14,978 nt of DNA, taken from the NCBI GenBank assembly GCA_025997655.1, contig BNUW01000057.1, positions 1 to 14,978 of the forward strand. Reading direction: 5' to 3'. This document shows positions 6,200 to 13,006 of this stretch, one piece after another. Source of the DNA: Spirochaetia bacterium. GTDB lineage: Bacteria; Spirochaetota; Spirochaetia; Treponematales; Breznakiellaceae. A program made the position numbers and the translations under genes. The stretch's first letter is position 1; every line of letters begins with the position of its first letter. The notes beneath the pieces were generated by a model. The model ran no database searches and was not told the DNA's origin. It saw nothing but the letters and a program-made list of their open reading frames with translations.

Positions 6200-8098
6200 A
6201 TGGAATTCAGCGAATTTAACCTGCACCCCGACCTCCAACGGGGCATAGCGGAGATGGGGTATGTTACCTGTATGCCCGTTCAGGAACAGGTGCTTGCCAG
6301 CGCCTTTGGAGGCCAGGATCTTTACGTGCAGTCCCAGACCGGCACGGGAAAAACCGCCGCTTATCTGATTGTCATATTTCAGCGCCTCCTTTCGGAACCC
6401 CTTATAAACGGCAAAAAAGCTATCATCATGGTCCCCACCCGGGAACTGGCGGTTCAAGTGGAGGAGGAAGCGAAGCAGTTGGGCAAATACCTCCCCTTTG
6501 TGGCGGGGAGCTTCTACGGCGGGGTTGGCTACGGGGCGCAGCAGGATTTGCTCCGGCATAATGCCCAAATCCTGGTGGGAACCCCCGGCCGGGTGCTGGA
6601 TTTGAACAGTTCAGGGCACATGAACCTCATGGATATCGCCTTTTTGATACTGGACGAGGCGGATCGTATGTTCGACATGGGCTTTTACCCGGATTTGCGG
6701 AAGCTTATCAAGGTGGTACCCCCGGCGGATCGGCGGCAGACCATGCTTTTCAGCGCCACCCTCAACGCCTGGGTGAAAAACCTCGCCTGGGAGTATACCA
6801 AGGCCCCCCATGAAATCGAGATTGAGCCGGAAACGGTGACCGTGGAGGAGATCGAGCAGGTTCTCTACCATGTACACAGCGATGATAAGATGCGGTTCCT
6901 CCTGGGGCTCCTGGAACGGGAAAAGCCTGAAAGCGCCATCATTTTCTGCAACACCAAGCGCTACACCGAAATTGTGGCCAAACGCCTGGAGCTAAACGGT
7001 ATTGATTGTGAATTCATCATGGGGGATCTGCCCCAGATAAAACGGCTCAAAATTATTGAGGACGTAAAGGCCGGCAAGACCCGCTTCCTGGTGGCCACCG
7101 ATGTGGCTGCCCGTGGCCTGGACATTGACGACCTTGCCATGGTGATCAACTACGACCTCCCGGTGGAGGCCGAAAACTACGTCCACCGCATTGGCCGTAC
7201 CGCCCGTGCCGGAAAATCCGGAAAGGCGGTTTCCTTTGCCAGCGAGCAGGATGTCTATGAACTGCCGGATATCGAACGGTATATCGGAAAGAAGATCCCC
7301 GCCGTCTTTGCCGACGATTCCCTGTTAGGGGAGGACAAGAGCGAGGGTATGCGTATCCGTACCGACAACTACGAGGATCGGGGTCGCCGCGATGACCGGG
7401 GTCACCGGGATGATCGGGTGGGACGCGGTTTTGGCGACCGCCACGGCGGACGACACAGTGGTCAGGGAGACCATCGCGCCGGACGGCGGCATGACGGCCC
7501 CCGCCACGGCGAAGGTCACCGGCAGGGAGATGGCGGTTTCATTGATGGGCGGGGGCATCGTGCAGACGGCGGTTCCGGCGGAGGCCGCAGCCCCCATCAT
7601 GGCCGGGAACAGCCCGGATACGCCGAGGCCGGCAGGGAAGGGCATGGGGATAATAGCCACCGGTACGATGGACATGGACAGCGGGATTCCCCCGAACTGG
7701 CTAATCTTTCCTATGAAGAGCGGATGGCCTATTACAAGCAGAAGTACGAAGGAAAGCCCGGGGTGGAGAGCCGTCAACGGGGCCAGGGCCGGGACGCTGC
7801 GGGCGCTCAAAGGGGCGGAGAACGGCGTGATGGCGGAGGCCGGAAACCGAGGGAGCAGCGGGATGGCGGAGATCAGAGAGCCCCGGAGAGAGTCGGCGGG
7901 CAAAGGCCCGGCGAGGTTCGTAGCCGGAGGTCAGGCGGGAAACGGCGGAACGGCGGGGATCAAAGGCCCAGCGGTCAAGCCAAGAGGCCAAGCCAAGGCG
8001 CACAGCCGACGGCTGGGCAGCCGGCGCCGCAGACTGCGGCTAAAACGGGCATACTGGGCAAGATTCTGGGGATATTCAAGAATAAATCGAAGGTCTGA
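6200..8098 (+). CDS. DEAD-box RNA helicase with long RG/H-rich C-terminal tail
   Basis: ATP-dependent RNA helicase, RhlB/RhlE-like, 632 residues. The two RecA domains occupy about 1-370. Visible motifs are a Q-motif (MPVQEQ, Gln28), motif I SQTGTGKT (45-52), VPTRELAVQ, DEAD at 152-155, SAT at 185-187, the ARGLDI region, and motif VI HRIGRTARAG (His329 to Arg336). From about residue 375 to the end the protein is low-complexity, rich in Arg, Gly, Asp, His and Gln. Two ordered-looking islands interrupt it: SPELANLSYEERMAYYKQK (497-515) and a hydrophobic-basic end GILGKILGIFKNKSKV (617-632). Family knowledge: such tails bind RNA and often dock to degradosome partners. No ribosome binding site precedes the ATG. 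The gene stands apart from its neighbours and is followed directly by the toxin-antitoxin promoter. I am sure of the helicase class, less so of the subfamily. Confidence 0.95.
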   Translation: MEFSEFNLHPDLQRGIAEMGYVTCMPVQEQVLASAFGGQDLYVQSQTGTGKTAAYLIVIFQRLLSEPLINGKKAIIMVPTRELAVQVEEEAKQLGKYLPFVAGSFYGGVGYGAQQDLLRHNAQILVGTPGRVLDLNSSGHMNLMDIAFLILDEADRMFDMGFYPDLRKLIKVVPPADRRQTMLFSATLNAWVKNLAWEYTKAPHEIEIEPETVTVEEIEQVLYHVHSDDKMRFLLGLLEREKPESAIIFCNTKRYTEIVAKRLELNGIDCEFIMGDLPQIKRLKIIEDVKAGKTRFLVATDVAARGLDIDDLAMVINYDLPVEAENYVHRIGRTARAGKSGKAVSFASEQDVYELPDIERYIGKKIPAVFADDSLLGEDKSEGMRIRTDNYEDRGRRDDRGHRDDRVGRGFGDRHGGRHSGQGDHRAGRRHDGPRHGEGHRQGDGGFIDGRGHRADGGSGGGRSPHHGREQPGYAEAGREGHGDNSHRYDGHGQRDSPELANLSYEERMAYYKQKYEGKPGVESRQRGQGRDAAGAQRGGERRDGGGRKPREQRDGGDQRAPERVGGQRPGEVRSRRSGGKRRNGGDQRPSGQAKRPSQGAQPTAGQPAPQTAAKTGILGKILGIFKNKSKV

Positions 8099-8115
8099 TA
8101 TTAATTGTAAATAAA

Positions 8116-8151
8116 TATATTGACATTGCGCATAAATTTATATACAATATA
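8116..8151. promoter_or_regulatory. Candidate operator over the toxin-antitoxin promoter
   Basis: TATATTG (8116-8122) and CAATATA (8145-8151) form a 7-base inverted repeat overlapping the -35 and the -10. Between them is a perfect 10-base palindrome, ATAAATTTAT (8132-8141), in the promoter spacer. RelB/DinJ-type antitoxins usually repress their own promoter through such repeats; which of the two would be bound is not known. In AT-rich DNA some symmetry is expected by chance. Confidence 0.35.
8120..8148 (+). promoter_or_regulatory. Strong sigma-70 promoter of the toxin-antitoxin operon
   Basis: A perfect TTGACA (8120-8125) is followed after exactly 17 bases by TACAAT (8143-8148), five of six consensus. 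It is the best promoter in the window. The antitoxin ribosome binding site AAGGGG (8155-8160) lies 7 bases before the ATG at 8168, giving a very short leader. Confidence 0.75.
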
Positions 8152-8167
8152 GCCAAGGGGTACAAAG

Positions 8168-8428
8168 ATGGCACAGACCAATATCAATATCCGAATGGAC
8201 GAGAGCTTAAAGCAGCAGGCGGAATCGCTTTTCAGCGAGTTAGGTATGAATATCAGCACGGCGTTCAATATTTTTGTGCGCCAGGTGATTCGGCAGAAAA
8301 AGATTCCCTTCGAGATCAGCGCGGACAGTGATCCCTTCTACAGCGAATCCAACATGAAGGTTCTGCTGCAATCCATAAAGGAAGCGGATGAGGGAAAATT
8401 GACTGCCCATGAATTGATTGAGATATAG
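8168..8428 (+). CDS. RelB/DinJ-family antitoxin
   Basis: An 86-residue antitoxin. The N-terminal half has the DinJ/RelB ribbon-helix-helix pattern: TNINIRMDESLKQQAESLF for the beta strand and first helix, then GMNISTAFNIFVRQVIRQK for the second helix, followed by IPFEIS. This half should dimerise and bind DNA. The C-terminal half (about 55-86, ending AHELIEI) would wrap and neutralise the toxin. The ATG has a good ribosome binding site (AAGGGG, 7 bases upstream) and a strong promoter. The stop is followed after three bases by the toxin GTG, so the antitoxin is translated first and likely in excess, as is usual for type II systems. The partner is of the YoeB class, whereas the best-known YoeB partner is YefM of a different (Phd) fold. 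Confidence 0.92.
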   Translation: MAQTNINIRMDESLKQQAESLFSELGMNISTAFNIFVRQVIRQKKIPFEISADSDPFYSESNMKVLLQSIKEADEGKLTAHELIEI

Positions 8429-8431
8429 CCG

Positions 8432-8695
8432 GTGCCCAAACTTTGGACAGATCAGGGATGGGAGGACTATCTCTACTGGCAAACCCAAGACAGAAAAACC
8501 CTTAATAAAATTAATAAACTCATTAACGACATCGTCCGGAACGGGAATACCGGCATCGGCAAACCGGAACCCTTGCGGGAGAATTTGTCCGGCTGGTGGT
8601 CGCGGGAAATAGACGAAAAAAACCGATTGGTGTATCGCCTTGCGGATATAAACATTGAAATCTCCCAGTGCCGCGGCCATTATAGCGATAAATAA
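8432..8695 (+). CDS. yoeB: YoeB-family mRNA-cleaving toxin
   Basis: An 87-residue ribosome-dependent endoribonuclease toxin. It aligns without gaps in the key regions to E. coli YoeB: SxxxWxDYLYWQ-like start (WEDYLYWQTQDRKTLNKIN), GKPEPLRENLSGWWSR, NRLVYR, and CRGHY. All four residues reported as important in E. coli YoeB fall at the same numbers: Glu46, Arg65, His83 and Tyr84. The gene therefore looks intact. It starts with GTG three bases after the antitoxin stop, with no clear ribosome binding site, which suggests low, coupled translation. I chose this GTG because it gives the family-typical N-terminus (MPKLWTDQGW). Family knowledge: binds the ribosomal A site and cuts mRNA there. Confidence 0.95.
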   Translation: MPKLWTDQGWEDYLYWQTQDRKTLNKINKLINDIVRNGNTGIGKPEPLRENLSGWWSREIDEKNRLVYRLADINIEISQCRGHYSDK

Positions 8696-8702
8696 CCGGC
8701 CC

Positions 8703-8731
8703 TGGAAACAATCCCCCGGTTCCGGTATAGT
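8703..8731 (+). promoter_or_regulatory. Weak promoter candidate for the ABC-F gene
   Basis: TGGAAA (8703-8708, four of six) and TATAGT (8726-8731, five of six) are 17 bases apart. The -10 ends 6 bases before the ATG at 8738 and no ribosome binding site is visible, so a transcript from here would begin at or next to the start codon. Confidence 0.3.
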
Positions 8732-8737
8732 TATCCC

Positions 8738-10393
8738 ATGATTACCGTTACCGAACTTAGCCTCAGCTTTGGCGAGCGTATCCTCTTTAAGGATGTTAAC
8801 CTAAAATTTACCCCCGGCAACTGTTACGGCGTTATCGGCGCAAATGGGGCGGGGAAGTCTACCTTCCTCAAGATACTTTCCGGGGAAACCGAACACGATA
8901 AGGGCGAGGTTAGTATCAGTACCGGGGAGCGGATGGCGGTGCTGCGGCAGGACCACTTCGCCTTTGAGGAGCATCCCGCCCTGGAAACGGTGATCATGGG
9001 CTATGAGAAGCTCTACGCGGTTCAAACGGAGCGGGAGGCCATCTACGCCAAAACGGACTTTACCGAGGCGGATGGGATGAAGGCCAGCGAGCTTGAGGCG
9101 GATTTTGCCGATCTCGGCGGTTGGGAGGCGGAAGCCCAGGCGGGAGCTTTGCTTTCCGGGCTTGGCTTGGACGAGGAGGACCACGGGAAGCTCATGGCGG
9201 ACCTGGACGAGTCCAAGAAGGTCCGGGTGCTCCTGGCCCAGGCGCTTTTCGGCAACCCCGACCTGTTGCTCCTGGATGAACCAACCAATGGCTTGGATCT
9301 GGAATCAATCTCCTGGCTGGAGGAATTCCTCATCAACTTCCCCAACACGGTGATCGTGGTTTCCCATGACCGGCACTTCCTCAACGCGGTGTGTACCCAC
9401 ATTTGCGACATCGACTTCGGCAGGATTTCCCTCTATTCGGGGAACTACGATTTCTGGTACCAGATGAGCCAGATGCTCCAGCGCCAGGCCAAGGATCAGC
9501 AAAAGAAAAATGAAGATAAGGCCCGGGAACTCAGGGAGTTTATCCAGCGGTTCGCCTCCAACGCCGCCAAAAGCCGCCAGGCCACCAGCCGCAAGAAGGT
9601 GCTGGAAAAGCTGGACCTGGACAATGTGGTGATCACCTCGAGGAAGTTTCCCTTCGTGGGCTTTAAGCCGGACCGGGAGATTGGCAACAACGTATTGCGG
9701 ATAGAAAAGCTGCAAGTCGCGTTGGAGGATACTGAAACCGGCGGCGGGAATCAGGTGCTCACCTTTATGGTGAACAAAAACGATAAGATCGCCTTTGTTG
9801 GAGCGGAACACCTGGCAAAGACCATGTTCTTTGACGCCATCGCCGGCCTTACCAAACCCGCTGCGGGGGACGCCTATTGGGGCCAGACCACCTCCTTCTC
9901 TTACTTTCCCAAGGAAAACAGCGCGTTTTTTGACTCCGATCTTTCCATCACCGACTGGCTCAAGCAGTACTCCCCGGATCAGGACGAAACCTATGTCCGC
10001 AGCTTCCTGGGGCGTATGCTTTTCTCCGGTGACGAGGCGCTAAAACCGGTAAACGTTCTTTCCGGGGGCGAAAAGGTCCGGTGCATGCTCGCCAAAATGA
10101 TGCTTTCCGGGGCCAATGTGCTCATCCTGGACGAACCAACCAACCACCTGGATCTGGAAGCCATCACCGCCCTGAACGATGGGCTTATCGCTTTCCCCGG
10201 GGTGATCCTCTTCAACTCCCACGACCACGAATTCGTGGGCTCCGTAGCCAACCGGATCATCGAAATAGTGCCGGGGAATATTCCCGGGGGTATCATCGAC
10301 CGGATGATGCCCTTCGACGAATACCTGGCGGATGAACAGGTCAAGGGGCTGCGGGCCGAAGCTTACCACCACGCGGAACGGCTGAGGATATAG
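8738..10393 (+). CDS. ABC-F ATPase of the YbiT/YkpA type
   Basis: A soluble 551-residue protein with two ATP-binding cassettes and no membrane segment, as in ABC-F proteins that act on the ribosome E site. Cassette 1: Walker A GANGAGKST (34-42), Walker B LLLLDEPTNGLD with Glu181, and H-loop VVSHD. Cassette 2: LSGGE at 441-445, Walker B LILDEPTNHLD with Glu466, and H-loop FNSHD. Between them is a charged helical linker (QAKDQQKKNEDKARELREF...). Two elements are degenerate: the signature of cassette 1 is LDESKK (156-161) instead of LSGGQ, and the Walker A of cassette 2 is GAEHLAKT (355-362), lacking the Gly before Lys. I recall similar AKT forms in YkpA/YbiT relatives. Translation regulation is the likely general role; antibiotic resistance is not implied. 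It ends 14 bases from the convergent GH18 gene. Confidence 0.93.
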   Translation: MITVTELSLSFGERILFKDVNLKFTPGNCYGVIGANGAGKSTFLKILSGETEHDKGEVSISTGERMAVLRQDHFAFEEHPALETVIMGYEKLYAVQTEREAIYAKTDFTEADGMKASELEADFADLGGWEAEAQAGALLSGLGLDEEDHGKLMADLDESKKVRVLLAQALFGNPDLLLLDEPTNGLDLESISWLEEFLINFPNTVIVVSHDRHFLNAVCTHICDIDFGRISLYSGNYDFWYQMSQMLQRQAKDQQKKNEDKARELREFIQRFASNAAKSRQATSRKKVLEKLDLDNVVITSRKFPFVGFKPDREIGNNVLRIEKLQVALEDTETGGGNQVLTFMVNKNDKIAFVGAEHLAKTMFFDAIAGLTKPAAGDAYWGQTTSFSYFPKENSAFFDSDLSITDWLKQYSPDQDETYVRSFLGRMLFSGDEALKPVNVLSGGEKVRCMLAKMMLSGANVLILDEPTNHLDLEAITALNDGLIAFPGVILFNSHDHEFVGSVANRIIEIVPGNIPGGIIDRMMPFDEYLADEQVKGLRAEAYHHAERLRI

Positions 10394-10407
10394 GGGCTTT
10401 TGTAGAA

Positions 10408-11484
10408 CTACCCGTTTAGTTTAAAGAAATTCCAGACCGCCGGGTCTTCCTGGCCAAGCGCCCAAAAACCGATGGATTTAACCCCCGCATCCCGGTATAT
10501 ACTGCTCCGGAGGTTTAGGGATTGGATATCATCATAGTAGGCGGTGACTTTTACGAGAACTTTGTAGTCAAAGGCGGGGATACCGTTTTCCCGGCGGCCC
10601 GTGGTTATGGAATTTTCTTTTTTGATCCGTTCAATCTGGGGGTGGGTATACGCCATGGAAGTACCGACATCCCCCCAGGCCCTGCCGTAAAAGGGCAGTC
10701 CCATGACCAGTTTTTCCGCCCCCACGGTTTTTAATGCATACTCCGCCACAGACCGGCCCCAGTTAAGGGAGGCGATGGGGCCCGGTTTGCTGCCGGACCA
10801 GTGCTCGTCGTAGGCCATCACAAAGATACGATCCACCAGGGGCTTAATCTTTTCGTAGTTAAAGGCATCGTCGCTGATGGTTCTGGTCCGGGCCTTTACC
10901 GCGATGGTGAACATCTTATTTTCTAACCCGTCCCGCAGCTCCTTTAGAAAGGACAGGAAGTTGTCCCTGTCCCGGGCGGGGATGCTTTCAAAGTCGATGT
11001 TCAGGCCGTCATAGGGTTTGGACGCCTCCAGAATATCCGCCACCAGCTGCCGACGGAGCGCGCTTCCCGGTTCAAGGACAAAGTGGGTCAGGGACAAACC
11101 GGGACCCTCAATCGCCAGGTGAACCCGTCCGGGGAAATTGCCCACCCGTTTCCGGTTGGGAACACCGGTGAGCTTTCCGTAGATATCGATCCCTGCGGCA
11201 AAGTACACCAGGTCAGATATGGGATAATTATTCTTCAGGGACCATTCCCGGTCTGTCCGGAGGTAGGCCCATATTTCGTTAAAGCCCAGGACGGGCAGGT
11301 TTTCGGTCCCCTCGGGCAGTTCCCCGTAGTGGAAGAATTCATCAACAACCTCTTCCTCCTCCGCCGGAGTGTCCCGGTTTTCTACCGCATCTTCATTGTT
11401 CGGCGCCGCCGGTTCGGTTATATCCGGCTTTGGCGCGGAAGCGCAGGAGGAGAATAAAAGGAGGAAACACAGCAAAAAAGCCAT
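10408..11484 (-). CDS. Lipoprotein glycoside hydrolase family 18 (chitinase-like)
   Basis: A 358-residue predicted surface or periplasmic lipoprotein. The signal peptide is very short (13 residues, no basic residue) before FSSC with Cys14, followed by an acidic, disordered linker to about residue 60. The GH18 barrel follows. It carries the catalytic motif DGLNIDFE (159-166, Glu166 as acid), MAYDEH near 223-228, LVMGLPFYGRAW, and a C-terminal IGFWALGQED. The motif DxxDxE is intact, so it should be active on a GlcNAc-containing beta-1,4 glycan. Close relatives of this compact kind include cortical fragment-lytic and spore peptidoglycan enzymes (YaaH/YdhD-like), so cell-wall glycan is as likely a substrate as chitin. 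The ATG at 11484 is the only possible start: reading upstream there is no ATG, GTG or TTG before an in-frame stop. No ribosome binding site is present. It is divergent from coaW. Confidence 0.9.
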   Translation of the reverse strand: MAFLLCFLLLFSSCASAPKPDITEPAAPNNEDAVENRDTPAEEEEVVDEFFHYGELPEGTENLPVLGFNEIWAYLRTDREWSLKNNYPISDLVYFAAGIDIYGKLTGVPNRKRVGNFPGRVHLAIEGPGLSLTHFVLEPGSALRRQLVADILEASKPYDGLNIDFESIPARDRDNFLSFLKELRDGLENKMFTIAVKARTRTISDDAFNYEKIKPLVDRIFVMAYDEHWSGSKPGPIASLNWGRSVAEYALKTVGAEKLVMGLPFYGRAWGDVGTSMAYTHPQIERIKKENSITTGRRENGIPAFDYKVLVKVTAYYDDIQSLNLRSSIYRDAGVKSIGFWALGQEDPAVWNFFKLNG

Positions 11485-11492
11485 ATTTAAAC

Positions 11493-11546
11493 AGTATATA
11501 GGTAAAGCGTTGTTTATTGCAATATACGGTGTATTGTTGTTATTAT
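11493..11546. promoter_or_regulatory. Divergent promoter pair sharing one palindromic -35
   Basis: TTGCAA at 11517-11522 is its own reverse complement. To the right, 18 bases away, lies TATTAT (11541-11546); to the left, 18 bases away on the minus strand, lies TATACT (11498-11493). Each -10 ends 8 bases before a start codon: coaW at 11555 and the GH18 gene at 11484. Neither gene has a ribosome binding site. The hexamers match consensus at four (TTGCAA) and five (both -10s) positions. Only one direction could be initiated at a time. Confidence 0.45.
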
Positions 11547-11554
11547 CCTATACT

Positions 11555-12373
11555 ATGATAATAGGGATAGATATAGGCAGTACCACCACCAAGGCGGTTT
11601 CCATTGAGAACGGGGGACAGATCCGGAAGATCAAAACCAAGGCCATGGATGCCGTCACCTCCGCCACCGGCGCTTTCGGCAAGATGCTGGTGGAAAATGA
11701 TTACAAAATCGGGGACATCCGGCGGATCATGATCACCGGCGCGGGAGCGTCCAAGATCAAAAACGATCTCTTCGGGATTCCTACGGAGCGGGTGGACGAG
11801 ATACAGTCCATCGGCATTGGGGGTATGTTCCTTTCCGGAAAGGACGATATCGTGATCACCAATATCGGTACCGGTACGGCGATTATCGACGCCCGAAAGG
11901 GTTCCATCACCCACATGGGGGGCTCCGGCGTGGGGGGGGGGACCATCCTGGGGCTTGCGAAGAAGTTGATATCCACCTCGGACTTTAACGGCATCATGGA
12001 GCAGGCGGAACAGGGAACCCTGAACCAGGTGGACCTGAACATGGAGGATATCATGGACATGGACCTGAGCTTCCTGAACCGGGAGACCACGGCATCCAAC
12101 TTCGGCAAGATGCTGGATACGGCGCGGCCCGAGGATATCGCCCTGGGAATAGTGAACCTGGTGTTCCAGGTTATCGGCATGGTTTCTGTTTTTGCCGCCA
12201 AGAGTAAGAACACCGACCGGGTTATCGTGGTGGGCAACGGCAGCCACAACCCCATCGGCAAGAAAATCCTGGATGCCATAGGTATCATGTACACCCTGCA
12301 TTTTGAGTACCCGGTGGACGCAGAATATACCACCGCCATCGGAGCGGGGCTTTCGTATAAGGGACTGAGGTAA
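11555..12373 (+). CDS. coaW: Type II pantothenate kinase
   Basis: ATP-dependent phosphorylation of pantothenate, first step of coenzyme A synthesis, cytoplasmic. The 272-residue protein follows the type II (CoaW, ASKHA fold) pattern known from Staphylococcus aureus. It has phosphate loop 1 IGIDIGSTTTK (3-13), ITGAGAS (60-66), VDEIQSIGIGG with Glu82 as the likely catalytic acid, TNIGTGTAI (102-110), MGGSGVGGGTILGL (121-134), TASNFGKM (179-186) and VGNGSHNP (226-233). The open frame reaches back to 11369, but that overlaps the GH18 gene and would add a non-homologous tail; ATG 11555 gives the family start. There is no Shine-Dalgarno sequence, and a -10-like TATTAT ends 8 bases upstream. It is followed after 7 bases by the nucleotidyltransferase gene, so an operon is likely. 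A BadF/2-hydroxyacyl-CoA dehydratase activator is a more distant alternative; it normally has a cysteine-ligated cluster, and no such cysteines are present here. Confidence 0.87.
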   Translation: MIIGIDIGSTTTKAVSIENGGQIRKIKTKAMDAVTSATGAFGKMLVENDYKIGDIRRIMITGAGASKIKNDLFGIPTERVDEIQSIGIGGMFLSGKDDIVITNIGTGTAIIDARKGSITHMGGSGVGGGTILGLAKKLISTSDFNGIMEQAEQGTLNQVDLNMEDIMDMDLSFLNRETTASNFGKMLDTARPEDIALGIVNLVFQVIGMVSVFAAKSKNTDRVIVVGNGSHNPIGKKILDAIGIMYTLHFEYPVDAEYTTAIGAGLSYKGLR

Positions 12374-12380
12374 TTCAGCC

Positions 12381-13001
12381 GTGGATAGCTCAAGGGTAAG
12401 CGCCGGTATAATTCTCTGCGCCGGATTGTCTACCAGGATGAAGGACTTTAAGCCCCTGCTTCCCATGAACGGGTGTACGTTAATTGAATGTACCATTGAC
12501 AGCATGATCCGGGCGGGGATTAACCATATTGTGCTGGTGGTGGGCCATAGGGGAAAGGATATAGAGCAGGTTATTCTTCACCGGAACTACCCATTTGTAC
12601 TAACGGCATACAATCCGCGCTACGCCGATTCGGATATGATGGAATCCCTGCGCATCGGCATATCCCGGGCGGTAATGTGGCCCCTTGAATCGGTATTTGT
12701 ACTGCCCGGAGATATGCCCAAAATACATCCCCAAACCTATACCGCCCTGCTTCGCGAGATGCGCCTGCATCCCTGTAAGGTAGTTATCCCAAGCTACCGG
12801 GGGATGAGCGCCCATCCGCCCCTGATACATGCGGCTTGTCTGGATTATCTGCGCAATGAATTTGACGGCGGCGGCGGCTTAAAGGCGGCGCTGAACGCTT
12901 TTTTACCGGAGACCGTTTTTTTGCCCGTGGATGACCGGGGCTGCACCCTGGACGCCGATTATCCTGATGATTATAAGCACCTGTTAAACTATAAGGAGTA
13001 G
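12381..13001 (+). CDS. MobA-like nucleotidyltransferase
   Basis: A 206-residue NTP transferase of the GT-A fold, related to MobA/MocA/GlmU N-domains. Motifs: nucleotide loop IILCAGLSTRMKDFKPLLP (10-28), VLVVGH (51-56), NPRYADSDMMESLRIGI (78-94), the metal-binding PGDMP with Asp111, and a substrate-side SAHPPLIH near residue 145. The usual RMGxxKP reads RMKDFKP: the Gly after Met is Lys, which is uncommon. The start is a GTG 7 bases after the coaW stop; the only upstream purine run is GAGG at about 12366. Close relatives make molybdenum cofactor dinucleotides or sit in little-studied clusters with CoA ligases and methyltransferases (from memory, the NCBI family named DVU_1551). A ligase-methyltransferase fusion lies just beyond on the other strand, which supports that link. 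The exact substrate cannot be read from the sequence. Confidence 0.82.
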   Translation: MDSSRVSAGIILCAGLSTRMKDFKPLLPMNGCTLIECTIDSMIRAGINHIVLVVGHRGKDIEQVILHRNYPFVLTAYNPRYADSDMMESLRIGISRAVMWPLESVFVLPGDMPKIHPQTYTALLREMRLHPCKVVIPSYRGMSAHPPLIHAACLDYLRNEFDGGGGLKAALNAFLPETVFLPVDDRGCTLDADYPDDYKHLLNYKE

Positions 13002-13006
13002 GAGCT

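Noticed and set aside
7392..8114. Second open frame overlapping the helicase tail
   Set aside because: It arises from the repetitive GC-rich codons of the tail in a shifted frame and has no domain. The in-frame helicase reading contains the conserved-looking island and a natural stop.
11369..11554. N-terminal extension of coaW with a hydrophobic segment
   Set aside because: It lies antisense to the GH18 gene and its leader region, and the family begins at the ATG at 11555.
11543..12505. Minus-strand open frame of 320 codons opposite coaW and the nucleotidyltransferase
   Set aside because: It overlaps two well-supported genes completely, shows no domain and has shadow-like composition.
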